In this document: piece by piece, positions 44,718 through 53,883 of the stretch
Layout of the letters: every line of letters begins with the position of its first letter
Numbering within the stretch: position 1 is the first letter of the stretch
Source of the DNA: Oceanobacillus_B kapialis
Lineage (GTDB): Bacteria; Bacillota; Bacilli; Bacillales; Amphibacillaceae
Direction: 5' to 3' (one strand)
Length of the DNA stretch: 64,000 bases
Assembly (NCBI RefSeq): GCF_042685265.1
Contig: NZ_JBHUMX010000035.1
Translations under genes and position numbers: made by a program
Notes under the pieces: model-generated
The model's database searches: none
The model's input: the letters and a program-made list of their open reading frames with translations, nothing else
What the model was told of the DNA's origin: nothing

Positions 44718-44978
44718 TTATTTTCCTGACCAGAAATCAATCATTTTCTGTGCTGTTTTCTCTGCATCTACCTTATATTCGCCAGCATCTACAGCCTTTT
44801 TTATGCTTTGGACATATGCTGCACGCTCAGGGTTTGCTTTTTCGCCCTCTTGTAACTGTTTCGCTTGGTTTGATATTTCCAATTGATCCTGCTTTGCTTC
44901 CCTTTTTATTTCCGTATGTTTCTGAATACTATTTTTATATGGATTAAAATTCGTTTGATTTGGGCCATTAATCTTCAT
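44718..44978 (-). CDS. flgM: Anti-sigma-D factor FlgM
   Basis: 86-aa inhibitor of the flagellar sigma factor SigD. N-terminal unstructured half, then the C-terminal sigma-binding part with ISNQAKQLQEGEKANPERAA and VDAEKTAQKMIDFW. The ATG at 44978 has GAGGTG 8 nt upstream; a GTG three codons earlier overlaps this site. A near-perfect sigma-D -10 is 64-71 bp upstream, which would give SigD feedback. Confidence 0.93.
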   Translation of the reverse strand: MKINGPNQTNFNPYKNSIQKHTEIKREAKQDQLEISNQAKQLQEGEKANPERAAYVQSIKKAVDAGEYKVDAEKTAQKMIDFWSGK

Positions 44979-45041
44979 TACCTTCACACCTCTTTAATGA
45001 ATATTCTTATATATATCTTCCGCATTCTTCTCTTGTTCATT

Positions 45042-45049
45042 ATATCGGT
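45042..45049 (-). promoter_or_regulatory. Sigma-D -10 element of flgM
   Basis: ACCGATAT matches GCCGATAT at 7 of 8 positions; TCAA lies 14 bp upstream as a weak -35. Confidence 0.5.
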
Positions 45050-45078
45050 TATAAATTTTATTTTTGAAGGATGAATCA

Positions 45079-45489
45079 TCATTTATCAAATAAATAGTAG
45101 GTTTTACCTGGTTCTTTTTGTTCACTTTTTTGTTCAACTGATCTAATTTCCTCAAATTTTTCTAGATCTGCTTTAAACCCCTTCACGCAACTTTCACATA
45201 ATTCACCTGTAATAATGGGTTCACCACATTTCGCACAGGGATAAGAAAGCTTGGGGAATTGTGACGTGCGTAATCTTTTTTGTTTGACAAACTTTAAGAT
45301 CAAGGTTTGTTCTACACCTGTCGCGTTCACAACCTCTTGGAGTGTCGCTTCTCTATTTTTTCGCTCGCGTAAAAAACGGTAAATTATATCAAATGCTGCT
45401 TCTTCCTCTTTATAACATTTCTGGCAGATATCCCGGATTTCTTTTACGAACACCGCATCGCAACGGGAGCAGTTTGCTAATTCAGCCAT
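45079..45489 (-). CDS. yvyF: YvyF, zinc-ribbon flagellar operon protein
   Basis: 136-aa protein of the YvyF/TIGR03826 family. Two Cys pairs near the N terminus (CSRC, CQKC) and two near the C terminus (CAKC, CESC) suggest zinc ribbons, with a helix-turn-helix-like stretch between (TLQEVVNATGVEQTLILKFV). Function unknown; always between comF and flgM. AAAGGAG precedes the ATG. Confidence 0.88.
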   Translation of the reverse strand: MAELANCSRCDAVFVKEIRDICQKCYKEEEAAFDIIYRFLRERKNREATLQEVVNATGVEQTLILKFVKQKRLRTSQFPKLSYPCAKCGEPIITGELCESCVKGFKADLEKFEEIRSVEQKSEQKEPGKTYYLFDK

Positions 45490-45533
45490 TACACACGTTC
45501 TCCTTTAATTCTATTATAATATCACAGCAGAAA

Positions 45534-46208
45534 CTACCCTCTAATCAAGGTAAACGCATTAACCTCAGGGCAACCATTTTGGCGTAAAAGATCTGCTGCA
45601 TGTCTTAATGTTGTACCTGTTGTATATATATCATCGACCAAAATAGCCGGTTTGTTAAGTGTTTCTTTGATGACAAATGGATTTTTCCCTGTAACTCTTT
45701 CCTTCCTAGACTTTTTTGATTGTTTTTCTTCACCCGTTCTAGAAAGTAAATTTAATGATGGATTCGGTAAAAAATTGGCCAGTGCCTCTGCTTGATTAAA
45801 CCCTCTTTCTTTTAAGCGGGCATTACTTAAAGGAATCGGAATCAGTTGCGCATCTTTCTGCTTCCCAAATACTTTAATAAACGTTTGACTGAAAGCCTCT
45901 GCAAATATATCTTTAAGCACATAATCTCCGCGATACTTCCATTTTGCGATGACTTCTTGCATGAACTCATTATAAGCGTAGACAGAATGATTTGTACGCA
46001 GTGGATCCTCTTGCTGGCTCCCCCACCACTGGCAATCCTGACAAATTCGTTCCGAGGTTTTTCGACTACATTTCGTACAGCGTCTTCCTTTTATACGTTC
46101 AAGCTTTTTAGTACATTCTTCACAAAGAGAAGATGGGCGAGATGCTTGAACAAGGTTCCCCCAGTGAACAGTAGGTATGATTTCCATTTCGCACCATAAA
46201 CAATGCAT
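45534..46208 (-). CDS. comFC: ComFC, competence phosphoribosyltransferase-like protein
   Basis: 224-aa ComF family protein needed for efficient transformation. N-terminal zinc finger Cys pairs (CLWC, CEEC, CTKC, CQDC) and a C-terminal PRTase fold with the PRPP loop AILVDDIYTTGTTL. The ATG overlaps the comFA stop (TAATG). In B. subtilis comFB lies between comFA and comFC; it is absent here. Confidence 0.92.
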   Translation of the reverse strand: MHCLWCEMEIIPTVHWGNLVQASRPSSLCEECTKKLERIKGRRCTKCSRKTSERICQDCQWWGSQQEDPLRTNHSVYAYNEFMQEVIAKWKYRGDYVLKDIFAEAFSQTFIKVFGKQKDAQLIPIPLSNARLKERGFNQAEALANFLPNPSLNLLSRTGEEKQSKKSRKERVTGKNPFVIKETLNKPAILVDDIYTTGTTLRHAADLLRQNGCPEVNAFTLIRG

Positions 46209-47614
46209 TATACAAAGCCCCCTCGTTTGTTCATTTGTTTAATAGAGTCCACTGCTTCTACCATCGCGTTTGTTTTTCCGTCATGAAAGAGAACGACTTC
46301 TCCCTCTGGATCATCAGGACTCCTACCTGCTCTTCCTGCTATCTGAACAATGGCTGCTTGATCAAACACCGAATGCCCTGCATCAAGGATAACTACATCA
46401 ACAGATGGAAAGGTAACACCTCGTTCAAGGATTGTAGTCGTAAGAAGTAAAAATAGCGATTGATCACGAAAGAATTGCACTTTTTCTTCCCTGTCTGCAT
46501 CAGCAGCATGCACCGCACTTGCCTGCTGTGTTGAGGTAATCAAATGTTGATCTAATAGAAGATTTACGACTGGGGTTAGGAACTGTTCAGCTAAGGCGAT
46601 GGTTGGAACAAACACAAGGATCTGCCTTTTGGGTTGTTTGCGCGCCTGTAGCCATTTATAAAAAGCTGGAGGTAGCTGTTTATTTCTCAAATGACGTTTT
46701 AAATGAGAAACCTGCTTTAAGGTGGGAACAGGAAGAGGATGACCGTGAAATCGCTTCGGAACAAATATGTGGGGCAACCGTTTATTTCGCATTTGTCTTA
46801 TATGCTGTTTTCTTGGTGTTGCAGTTAAGTAAATCAGCGTACTACCAGGATGAATAGCTCGCTGTGCAGCATAGGATAGAGAAGGATCTGCATGGAAAGG
46901 AAACGCATCGATCTCATCAATAATCATCACGTCAAAAGCTTGCTTGAAGCGAAGTAATTGATGGGTTGTGGCAAGTAAAAGCTGGGAAGAGCCTTCCTTA
47001 TCCTGACTACCACCATAAAGGGCTTGTACAGGGACCTTCTCAAATGCTTTCTGAATACGTGGTTTTAATTCCCGTACCACGTCTGCTCTTGGGGTAGCTA
47101 AGCAAACTCTTTTTCCCTGCTGCAAAGCTGCTGTAATGGCGGGAAAGAGCATTTCTGTTTTACCTGCCCCGCAGACAGCCCAAGTAAGGAATTCTCTCTC
47201 CCTATTTTTAACAGCAGTAGCAATCCGGTCGGCAGCCTGTTGTTGCCCTTCTGTTAACGTGCCCTCCCAGGAGCAGGGAGCTACGTAGTGTTCCCAATTC
47301 GGAGCGGGTCCAGTCCATTCATAAAGCTTATTACACGCGCTTACCCGCCCCATCGTAATACATTTCCGACAATAAAGATGGGAAGTTCCACAAACACTGC
47401 ATGGATATTCCGCAAGAAGATGTTTTGCATTATTTCCACAACGATTACATTGTAAGTTGAAAGCTTTCTTGGAAAAAGGAGGTGTGGGACGAAATAGATT
47501 TTGGGAAATTGCTTGAGAAAAGTGGGGCTCTGAGAGGGGGATTTCTTGACGGAGCAATAATTTACCAGCGAAGTTTCTGGCAAGATTCTCATGATCTTGC
47601 TTATTCTGTATCAT
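46208..47614 (-). CDS. comFA: ComFA, competence DNA-import helicase
   Basis: DEAD-box-like ATPase that drives single-stranded DNA import, 468 aa from the ATG at 47614 (AAAGGA 9 nt upstream); an upstream extension of 27 codons is not supported. N-terminal zinc finger (CNRC, CSVC, CRKC) followed by Walker A WAVCGAGKTE, DEID in MIIDEIDAFPF, TAT motif YLTATPR and motif VI QIAGRAGRSPDDP. Follows degV. Confidence 0.94.
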   Translation of the reverse strand: MIQNKQDHENLARNFAGKLLLRQEIPLSEPHFSQAISQNLFRPTPPFSKKAFNLQCNRCGNNAKHLLAEYPCSVCGTSHLYCRKCITMGRVSACNKLYEWTGPAPNWEHYVAPCSWEGTLTEGQQQAADRIATAVKNREREFLTWAVCGAGKTEMLFPAITAALQQGKRVCLATPRADVVRELKPRIQKAFEKVPVQALYGGSQDKEGSSQLLLATTHQLLRFKQAFDVMIIDEIDAFPFHADPSLSYAAQRAIHPGSTLIYLTATPRKQHIRQMRNKRLPHIFVPKRFHGHPLPVPTLKQVSHLKRHLRNKQLPPAFYKWLQARKQPKRQILVFVPTIALAEQFLTPVVNLLLDQHLITSTQQASAVHAADADREEKVQFFRDQSLFLLLTTTILERGVTFPSVDVVILDAGHSVFDQAAIVQIAGRAGRSPDDPEGEVVLFHDGKTNAMVEAVDSIKQMNKRGGFV

Positions 47615-47637
47615 GGTGATCAGTCCTTTCTTTATGA

Positions 47638-47672
47638 AAGAAGAGCTAACTGCCCCGCAGTGTAGCTCTTCG
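47638..47672 (-). terminator. Hairpin after degV
   Basis: 13-bp stem GAAGAGCTACACTGC/GCAGTTAGCTCTTC with a 3-nt loop and CTTTCAT after it, 8 nt past the degV stop. Weak T-run, so partial terminator. Confidence 0.6.
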
Positions 47673-47679
47673 ATTTCCT

Positions 47680-48522
47680 TTATTTTACATACCAACCTAC
47701 GCCGATAGCACCTTCGCCTAAGTGGGTGCCGATAACCGGGCCAAAATAGCTGATCGAGGTGTCCATATTAGGGTATTTTTCTAAAAAGGTTTGCTGTAAT
47801 TCAATTGCAGCGTCTTCGTTGTTTGCATGGATAAAGACAACACGAAGCTCGCTTCCTTTTGCTGCATCTTCTTCTACCATTCCCATAATTCTAGCAATAG
47901 CTTTTTTACGTGTGCGGATTTTTTCAAATGGGACGATTACTTTGTCCACGAAATGTAATACAGGTTTTACTTGAAGCAAGCTGCCAACGATTGCTTGGGC
48001 ACCATTAAGCCTGCCACCGCGCTGCAGGTTTGTTAAATCATCTACCATGAAATAAGCACGCATGGTTTGTTTCATTGTCTGAAGCCTGTTCATTATTTCT
48101 TCAGGTGATTTCCCTTGTTTTGCTAATTCTGCTGCCTCTAGTGCATAAAAGCCTTGAGGCATACAGCTCAATTCCGAATCAAACGCATATACTTCTATGT
48201 CTTCAACCATTCCTCCTGCACTTGCAACAGTCTGGTAAGTGCCACTAATGCCACTGGAAAGATGAACAGAAATAACGGCATCATAATCCTTGGCTAGCTC
48301 TTCCAATTTTTCTGTCACATATCCAATGGATGGCTGAGAAGTTTTAGGGAGTCCCTTAATAGACTTTACTTTCTGATAGAAGGTTTCGGTCGAAATATCC
48401 ATCTCTTCTCTATAAGATCCGTCCTCAAAAACGACACTAAGTGGAACCATATGTATATTGTGCTGTTGTCGAATATCTTCGGGAATATATGCTGTACTGT
48501 CTGTCATAACAGCAACTTTCAT
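47680..48522 (-). CDS. degV: DegV family fatty-acid-binding protein
   Basis: 280-aa DegV/FakB-type protein. Such proteins bind a fatty acid and present it to FakA kinase. N-terminal MTDSTAYIPEDIRQQH, HLSSGISGTYQTV and C-terminal THLGEGAIGVGWY are family marks. The ATG at 48522 has AAAGGAG upstream; an in-frame extension to 48549 is not supported. Order degS-degU-degV-comFA as in B. subtilis. Confidence 0.93.
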   Translation of the reverse strand: MKVAVMTDSTAYIPEDIRQQHNIHMVPLSVVFEDGSYREEMDISTETFYQKVKSIKGLPKTSQPSIGYVTEKLEELAKDYDAVISVHLSSGISGTYQTVASAGGMVEDIEVYAFDSELSCMPQGFYALEAAELAKQGKSPEEIMNRLQTMKQTMRAYFMVDDLTNLQRGGRLNGAQAIVGSLLQVKPVLHFVDKVIVPFEKIRTRKKAIARIMGMVEEDAAKGSELRVVFIHANNEDAAIELQQTFLEKYPNMDTSISYFGPVIGTHLGEGAIGVGWYVK

Positions 48523-48668
48523 GATTACCTTCTCCTTTTTTTGCACCATTTTAAGTATATTACGTATGTATCTATTATTGTTAGTCGAATAATACCTTAG
48601 TCCATTTTTATTTTACATGAATCCTTATTAAAATGCACCAGTTTGTTATACAAAACGATGGTGGGACA

Positions 48669-48702
48669 TAAAAAAACACCCCAGCCATTAAAGCCGGGGT
48701 GA
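48669..48702 (-). terminator. Rho-independent terminator of degU
   Basis: Stem CACCCCGGC with GCTGGGGTG (one mismatch), then seven T residues on the minus strand, about 75 bp past the degU stop. Confidence 0.9.
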
Positions 48703-48778
48703 TAGCTATAGTCTAACTAGCCAAATATTATACTGCATTTATGGCAGGAACAAATATAGATTACAAGGGAGAAGTTTC

Positions 48779-49474
48779 CTAGAGTACCTCTACCCAACCT
48801 TTACGAATTGCTGAGACTACAGCTTGTGTACGGTCATTTACATTCATTTTTTGCAAAATGTTGCTAACATGGTTTTTCACTGTTTTTTCACTAATGTATA
48901 ACGTCTCTGCAACGGCACGGTTACTCTTACCGTCTGCCAGAAGCTGAAGAACTTGACATTCTCTCTTTGTAAGTAAATGCAATGGTTTCCGATATTCTAT
49001 TCCGCTTTCGGACATATTGGTATTGTTTTCTTTAGCAAGTCTTCTATATTCTAAAACTAAATTATGAGTAACTTTAGGATGAAGGTAAGAGCCACCTTCT
49101 GTTACAACTTTTATCGCTTCGATTAACGCATCTGAATCCATTTCTTTGAGTAAATATCCTTGTGCACCTGTTTTTAAAGCGTGCGTCACATAACTTTCAT
49201 CATCATGGATAGATAAAATAATGACACTTGTGTTTGGAAAATAGCGAACTAGGTCTGCAGTAGCTTGTACCCCGTTCATATTCGGCATGTTAATATCCAT
49301 TAAGACTACATCTGGATTATTTTCTTTAACTAGCTTTGAAGCGACAGAACCGTCGTCTCCTTCTGCTACCACCTCAAAAGAAGGTTCAAAATCAAGGATT
49401 CGTTTTACCCCTTCGCGAAATAGTTTATGATCATCAATTAATACAATTCGTATCTGTTTTTCTGTCGAATTCAT
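48779..49474 (-). CDS. degU: Response regulator DegU
   Basis: Two-component regulator of exoenzymes, motility, competence and biofilm genes, 231 aa. Receiver domain with phosphoacceptor Asp60 in DVVLMDINMPN, and a LuxR/NarL helix-turn-helix at the C terminus (LTKRECQVLQLLADGKSNRA). GGAGG precedes the ATG. Follows degS by 113 bp. Confidence 0.96.
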   Translation of the reverse strand: MNSTEKQIRIVLIDDHKLFREGVKRILDFEPSFEVVAEGDDGSVASKLVKENNPDVVLMDINMPNMNGVQATADLVRYFPNTSVIILSIHDDESYVTHALKTGAQGYLLKEMDSDALIEAIKVVTEGGSYLHPKVTHNLVLEYRRLAKENNTNMSESGIEYRKPLHLLTKRECQVLQLLADGKSNRAVAETLYISEKTVKNHVSNILQKMNVNDRTQAVVSAIRKGWVEVL

Positions 49475-49587
49475 ATTTTGTTCCTCCAGGCTTTTTTCTT
49501 TTTTCCCTACTACGATATGATGATAGATAAATTGGTTATATGTTTAATATTTTTTAGAAATTCATAGGCTCTACCATTAGTATAACC

Positions 49588-50727
49588 TTAGCTAGGCATA
49601 TAAGGAACTTTTATGAGAATGGATGTCCCCTTGCCAATGCTGGAATTTATCTCTAGATTTCCTTCTAGCATCTCTACTCTCTCTCTCATTCCAATTAGAC
49701 CAAAAGACTTGTCTCGTTTCATGGTTGTATCAAAGCCTTTTCCATTGTCTTTAATTAGCATTGTTAAATTTTGCTTGCATATTTCCAGTTTAACCTGGAT
49801 GGCTGTCGCTTCTGAATGTTTTACAGCATTTTGAACAGCTTCTTGCACGAGACGAAAGAAGGCAACCTCATACTTTGTGTTCAATCGCTTTTCTTCGCCA
49901 ATGGAAGCAAATTCTATTTTTAAGTTATTGTAATCAGCGATTGTCGCCACATACTTTCTAATGGTAGGAATAAGACCTAGGTCATCCAGCGCCATTGGTC
50001 GTAAATCATAAATAATTCGCCGAACCTCATAGAGGGAGGATCTTATCATTTTGCGAATATCCTTAATTTCATCCAATGCTTGGTCTACATTATTTTGGCG
50101 AAAGATACGATCTACCAGCTCAGAACGGAGTAAAATATTAGCAAGCATTTGGGCTGGGCCGTCGTGAATCTCTCTGGATATCTTCCTTCGTTCATCCTCT
50201 TGGGCTTCGATGATTTTAAGTCCAAACTCTTGCTTTTCTTTCGCTTCCTCAATCATTTCGTTTACTTGACGAAAGTCATCATGTAAATAGTTAAGAACGA
50301 CTGAGATTTTCCCAGCTAATCCTTCTGCTCTATCAATGGTTTGACTTAAAGATATTAAGCGCCTTTCCAGGTCATCACGTTTCTCTCTTAGAGCGCTCTC
50401 TTCCTGGCGAAGCATTGCTAGTTTTGTTTGCATGGCATGGGTATTTTCATAGACTTCGCGAATTTCATTTTCTGAATATCTATCGAAATACCTGCTTACC
50501 TCTGCAAGTCTTTGTCTGGAGAACCGTACTTTCTGTTCTAACTGGTCTCCATCCTCGATATGCTGGGCGACTTTGTGCTTTGTGTCTTTTAATTCCCGGA
50601 CAAGATGTTCATGCTCCTTACGTGCTTCTTCACTAATATTAAAAATCTCGTCCTTGCTGTTTTCGACTACCTCAATCATTTCATTAATAATATAATCGAG
50701 TGCTGTTTCGCTAATCTTTTGTGCCAT
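49588..50727 (-). CDS. degS: Sensor histidine kinase DegS
   Basis: Cytosolic kinase/phosphatase for DegU, 379 aa (B. subtilis 385). N-terminal coiled-coil sensor region, HisKA_3 motif SREIHDGPAQMLANI with His188, and the HATPase boxes EAVQNAVKHS and DNGKGFD, then SFGLIGMRERVEML. No membrane segments. GGGAG precedes the ATG closely. Divergent from yvyE. Confidence 0.95.
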   Translation of the reverse strand: MAQKISETALDYIINEMIEVVENSKDEIFNISEEARKEHEHLVRELKDTKHKVAQHIEDGDQLEQKVRFSRQRLAEVSRYFDRYSENEIREVYENTHAMQTKLAMLRQEESALREKRDDLERRLISLSQTIDRAEGLAGKISVVLNYLHDDFRQVNEMIEEAKEKQEFGLKIIEAQEDERRKISREIHDGPAQMLANILLRSELVDRIFRQNNVDQALDEIKDIRKMIRSSLYEVRRIIYDLRPMALDDLGLIPTIRKYVATIADYNNLKIEFASIGEEKRLNTKYEVAFFRLVQEAVQNAVKHSEATAIQVKLEICKQNLTMLIKDNGKGFDTTMKRDKSFGLIGMRERVEMLEGNLEINSSIGKGTSILIKVPYMPS

Positions 50728-50930
50728 CGTCTCCCACCAACCTATGTTATAATTATACGTATATATTCACTTTTTTTATAGGGTCTTTTTTCATACATCT
50801 AACATTTTCTTAGACCCGACTTCGTACCTATGTACGTTAGGGTGCACTGGACGAACGTATAAAGCGCCCGTTTTCATTCGTACCGTTAACTCTATTATTA
50901 TATCACGTATGTTAGGAGGCTACATGCCAT

Positions 50931-51569
50931 ATGTTAGCAACTTATTTTACAGTAAAACAAACAGGAATTGAAGAAATCGTCATCCAAAAGTCACGGTTTA
51001 TTGGACATGTAGCAAGAGTTGAAACAGAAGAAGCAGCCCAACAATTTATCCAGGAAATAAAAAAGAAACACGCTGCGGCTACACATAATTGCTCCGCCTA
51101 TATGATCGGTGAACATGATCAAATCCAAAAAGCAAACGATGATGGAGAGCCTAGTGGAACAGCTGGTGTACCGATTCTGGAAGTGTTAAAAAAGAAAAAC
51201 CTAAAAGATACCGTTGTCGTTGTAACGAGATACTTTGGCGGCATAAAATTAGGAGCTGGTGGATTAATCCGCGCTTATGGCAATGCCACCACCGAAGCTC
51301 TACGAGGCAGTGGCATTGTGGAGAGACAATTAATGCAAGGTATGTCGGTAACCGTCGATTACACGTTGCTGGGCAAGTTGGAAAATGTCCTGCGGCAATC
51401 TAATTACATCCTGGAAACAATCAACTACATGGACAAGGTCGAATTTATCGTTTTTGTCAAAACTGGAGAAGAAGATAGCTTCCAGGATTGGATGATCGAT
51501 TTGACAAGTGACCAAGCTAAAATTACCAAATCTGAGAAAAAATATATGGAAAAGGATGTTCCTTCATAG
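50931..51569 (+). CDS. yvyE: YigZ/IMPACT family protein YvyE
   Basis: 212-aa UPF0029 protein. N-terminal domain with HNCSAYMIGEHDQIQKANDD, GEPSGTAGVPILEV and VVVTRYFGGIKLGAGGLIRA is the IMPACT signature; the C-terminal half is the EF-G-like second domain. Function unclear (RNA or translation-associated). GGAGG is 11 nt before the ATG. Convergent with nagB. Confidence 0.92.
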   Translation: MLATYFTVKQTGIEEIVIQKSRFIGHVARVETEEAAQQFIQEIKKKHAAATHNCSAYMIGEHDQIQKANDDGEPSGTAGVPILEVLKKKNLKDTVVVVTRYFGGIKLGAGGLIRAYGNATTEALRGSGIVERQLMQGMSVTVDYTLLGKLENVLRQSNYILETINYMDKVEFIVFVKTGEEDSFQDWMIDLTSDQAKITKSEKKYMEKDVPS

Positions 51570-51586
51570 AAAGCCGCTCACCAACT

Positions 51587-52312
51587 TTATAATAAAGAAA
51601 GTGCAGCTTCATCTCCAATTACCCTAACATTTGGGTGCTTCTGCAATATAGATGCAGGGAATTCTTCTGTTATGTCTCCCTCCACCATTCTGGCAACTGC
51701 TTTTGCCTTTTTTTCGCCTGAAACAAGCAGAAGAATTTCCTTGCTTTGCATGATCGTATCAATTCCCATTGTAATGGCCTGTTCTGGGACCTGTTCTAAG
51801 CTAGTAAAAAAGCGAGCATTTGCTTGTCTTGTTGATGGTGCAAGATCGACGAGATGCGTTCTACTGGAAAAGCTGGTTCCAGGTTCATTAAACCCGATAT
51901 GGCCGTTCAACCCAATCCCTAGTATTTGGACATCAATTCCACCATTCTCTTTAATTCTTGATTCATATGCCTTGCATTCCTCATCTAAATTCGTTGCAGC
52001 GCCGTTTGGTAGATGAACATGTTGCTCTGGTATATCAACATGGCGAAATAGCTTGTCTTTCATATAATAATGATAGCTTTGTTCATCCTGCTTGTTTAAA
52101 CCTACATATTCATCTAAATTAAACGTTTTGACATGTTGAAAGCTGACTTTCTTCTCTTCATACTGTTTAATTAATTGTTTATATAAACCTTCTGGTGTGG
52201 AACCCGTTGCAAGGCCAAGTACTGGTCGCTCAAGTTTATTGACCTTTTCTACCAGCATGGAACTTGCTAAGATACTCATTTCCTCATAGTTTTTAACTGC
52301 TCTTAATTGCAT
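51587..52312 (-). CDS. nagB: Glucosamine-6-phosphate deaminase NagB
   Basis: Converts glucosamine-6-phosphate to fructose-6-phosphate and ammonia, 241 aa. GLATGSTPEGLYKQL, FNLDEYVGL, GIGLNGHIGFNEPG (with catalytic Asp/His region) and TMGIDTIMQSKEILLLVSG are seen. AGGGAGGA precedes the ATG, 3 bp after the nagA stop. The gene for the regulator NagR, which follows in B. subtilis, is absent. Confidence 0.96.
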   Translation of the reverse strand: MQLRAVKNYEEMSILASSMLVEKVNKLERPVLGLATGSTPEGLYKQLIKQYEEKKVSFQHVKTFNLDEYVGLNKQDEQSYHYYMKDKLFRHVDIPEQHVHLPNGAATNLDEECKAYESRIKENGGIDVQILGIGLNGHIGFNEPGTSFSSRTHLVDLAPSTRQANARFFTSLEQVPEQAITMGIDTIMQSKEILLLVSGEKKAKAVARMVEGDITEEFPASILQKHPNVRVIGDEAALSLL

Positions 52313-52315
52313 CCT

Positions 52316-53485
52316 TTATTCCTCCCTAAACGCTACTTCCCCGCGACAAATCGTACACGTGATATGTAAGTCACGGTCAACTAATAATAAGTCTGCATCC
52401 TTTCCTACAGCTATACTCCCTTTTCGATGATAGAGATTTAACTGCTTTGCAGGATTGACAGAAGTCATTTCAATTACTTCCTTTATGGTGACGCCTTCTA
52501 TCTCAAGCATTTGCTTCGCCCCATCACGCATCTTAAGAATACTACCAGCCAATGTACCATCCTCTAACACGGCACGGTCTTCGGTTACTTCTACTGGTTG
52601 ACCGCCGAGCTCATACTGCCCATTTTGTAAGCATTTCGCTCGCATAGCATCCGTAATAAGCATGAGTCGTTTACTCCCCATGTTTTGGTAAATTAATTCC
52701 AACATTTTCTGGCTAACATGTATCCCATCTGCGATTAACTCTGCACGCAATTCTTGTAGCATAAAGGCTGCGCCAACTGTTCCGATATCTCGGTGATGGA
52801 TACCGTTCATGGCATTACATAAGTGGGTAATTTGCCTAACTCCATGCTCTACAGCTTGTTTAATTTCTGAAAAACCTGCTGCAGTGTGTCCAGCAGAAAC
52901 ATTAATTCCTTGCTCTGTTAAATATTTAATAAATGTACCATCCGGATCATGTTCAGGTGCCATTGTGATCGTTTTAATCTTATTCCCTGATAAATGTTGC
53001 CATCGTTCAAATTGTTGCCTATCAGGTTCCTTTATAAACGCATGGGGTTGTGCACCCGCTTTTGTTTTTTCAATAAAAGGACCTTCCAAATGTACGCCAA
53101 TAACTTCAGCTTGTCCTGGCTTATTCTCATATACTGCAACTGCTTCTAAAGCTATGTCGATATTTTCAGGTGCCTGTGTAATCGTTGTTGCGAGAAAGCT
53201 TGTGGTACCTTCCCATGGCAAAGCCTCTGTCATCATATCTAGCGCTGTACTGGTTGCATCCATTACATCTGCGCCATTCGCCCCATGTATATGTCCATCA
53301 ATAAATCCAGGAATTACTAGTTTGCCTTTCCCATCAATGAACTCTACATTTTCTGGTAGGTTACTTTCCTCTTGTATTCCAATTTTGGAGATTTTTCCGT
53401 TCTCTAAAAGGAGAGCGCAATTTTCAAGGATGTCTTCTTCCGAAAAAACGGTCACATTTTTTATGTAAATAGGTTTAATTTGCAT
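52316..53485 (-). CDS. nagA: N-acetylglucosamine-6-phosphate deacetylase NagA
   Basis: Metal-dependent amidohydrolase that supplies NagB's substrate, 389 aa. Metal and substrate motifs PGFIDGHIHGANGADVMD, VHLEGPFIEKTKAGA, SAGHTAAGFSEI, THLCNAMNGIHHRD and LITDAMRAKC are in order. AAGGAGG precedes the ATG; TGGTATGAT, an extended -10, lies about 40 bp upstream. Forms the nagAB operon. Confidence 0.96.
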   Translation of the reverse strand: MQIKPIYIKNVTVFSEEDILENCALLLENGKISKIGIQEESNLPENVEFIDGKGKLVIPGFIDGHIHGANGADVMDATSTALDMMTEALPWEGTTSFLATTITQAPENIDIALEAVAVYENKPGQAEVIGVHLEGPFIEKTKAGAQPHAFIKEPDRQQFERWQHLSGNKIKTITMAPEHDPDGTFIKYLTEQGINVSAGHTAAGFSEIKQAVEHGVRQITHLCNAMNGIHHRDIGTVGAAFMLQELRAELIADGIHVSQKMLELIYQNMGSKRLMLITDAMRAKCLQNGQYELGGQPVEVTEDRAVLEDGTLAGSILKMRDGAKQMLEIEGVTIKEVIEMTSVNPAKQLNLYHRKGSIAVGKDADLLLVDRDLHITCTICRGEVAFREE

Positions 53486-53534
53486 CTCATATCCTCCTTC
53501 TGCACTTGTCTATCATACCACTTTTTTTGGAGAA

Positions 53535-53561
53535 AGAAAAAACTGCATTTTACAATGCAGT
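53535..53561 (-). terminator. Terminator after the 53-aa gene
   Basis: 8-bp stem ACTGCATT/AATGCAGT, 4-nt loop, then TTTTTCTTTC on the minus strand, 17 bp past the stop at 53579. Confidence 0.85.
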
Positions 53562-53578
53562 GAGGGTTTATCTAGTCT

Positions 53579-53740
53579 TTATTTTTTTATTCCAGTCTGT
53601 GGCACATTAGGCATCAGCCTTTGGTGTGTAAGTTCATTTATTAACGCTTGAATCATTTCCTGAGAGGACTGTATGTTTTGGTTTTCCGTGTCCTGAATTA
53701 CCTTTTTTAGCATTGTTTTAAATTTTTCTTGCTCGAGCAT
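53579..53740 (-). CDS. Small helical protein, 53 aa, unknown
   Basis: Short gene missed by length cut-offs. Product starts MLEQEKFKTMLKKVIQDTEN, is amphipathic and helical, and ends LMPNVPQTGIKK. AAGGCGG precedes the ATG by about 9 nt and a strong terminator follows 17 bp after the stop. A promoter with TCGACA and TATGCT (16-bp spacer) lies 45-73 bp upstream and its -35 overlaps an exact Spo0A box. No family recognised. Confidence 0.65.
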   Translation of the reverse strand: MLEQEKFKTMLKKVIQDTENQNIQSSQEMIQALINELTHQRLMPNVPQTGIKK

Positions 53741-53784
53741 GATTAATTCCCGCCTTTTAGAAAATATCTTACCTGTAGCATATT

Positions 53785-53813
53785 AGCATACGATCGTGCA
53801 GAATGATGTCGAA
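53785..53813 (-). promoter_or_regulatory. Promoter of the 53-aa gene with Spo0A box over the -35
   Basis: Minus strand TCGACA, 16 bp, TATGCT. The opposite strand of the -35 reads TGTCGAA (53807-53813), the 0A-box core; TGTCGCA follows 10 bp further. Such overlap is common in Spo0A-regulated promoters. Confidence 0.4.
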
Positions 53814-53883
53814 CGTTGTCGCATAAAAACAAATTTCACAAAAATTTATTACTTTATTATCTAATTCGTTGATCATAGGATAT

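Noticed and set aside
53486..53520. NagR operator before nagA
   Set aside because: TGGTATGATAGACAAG resembles the site but has a 3-bp insertion between half sites; an extended -10 explains it better.
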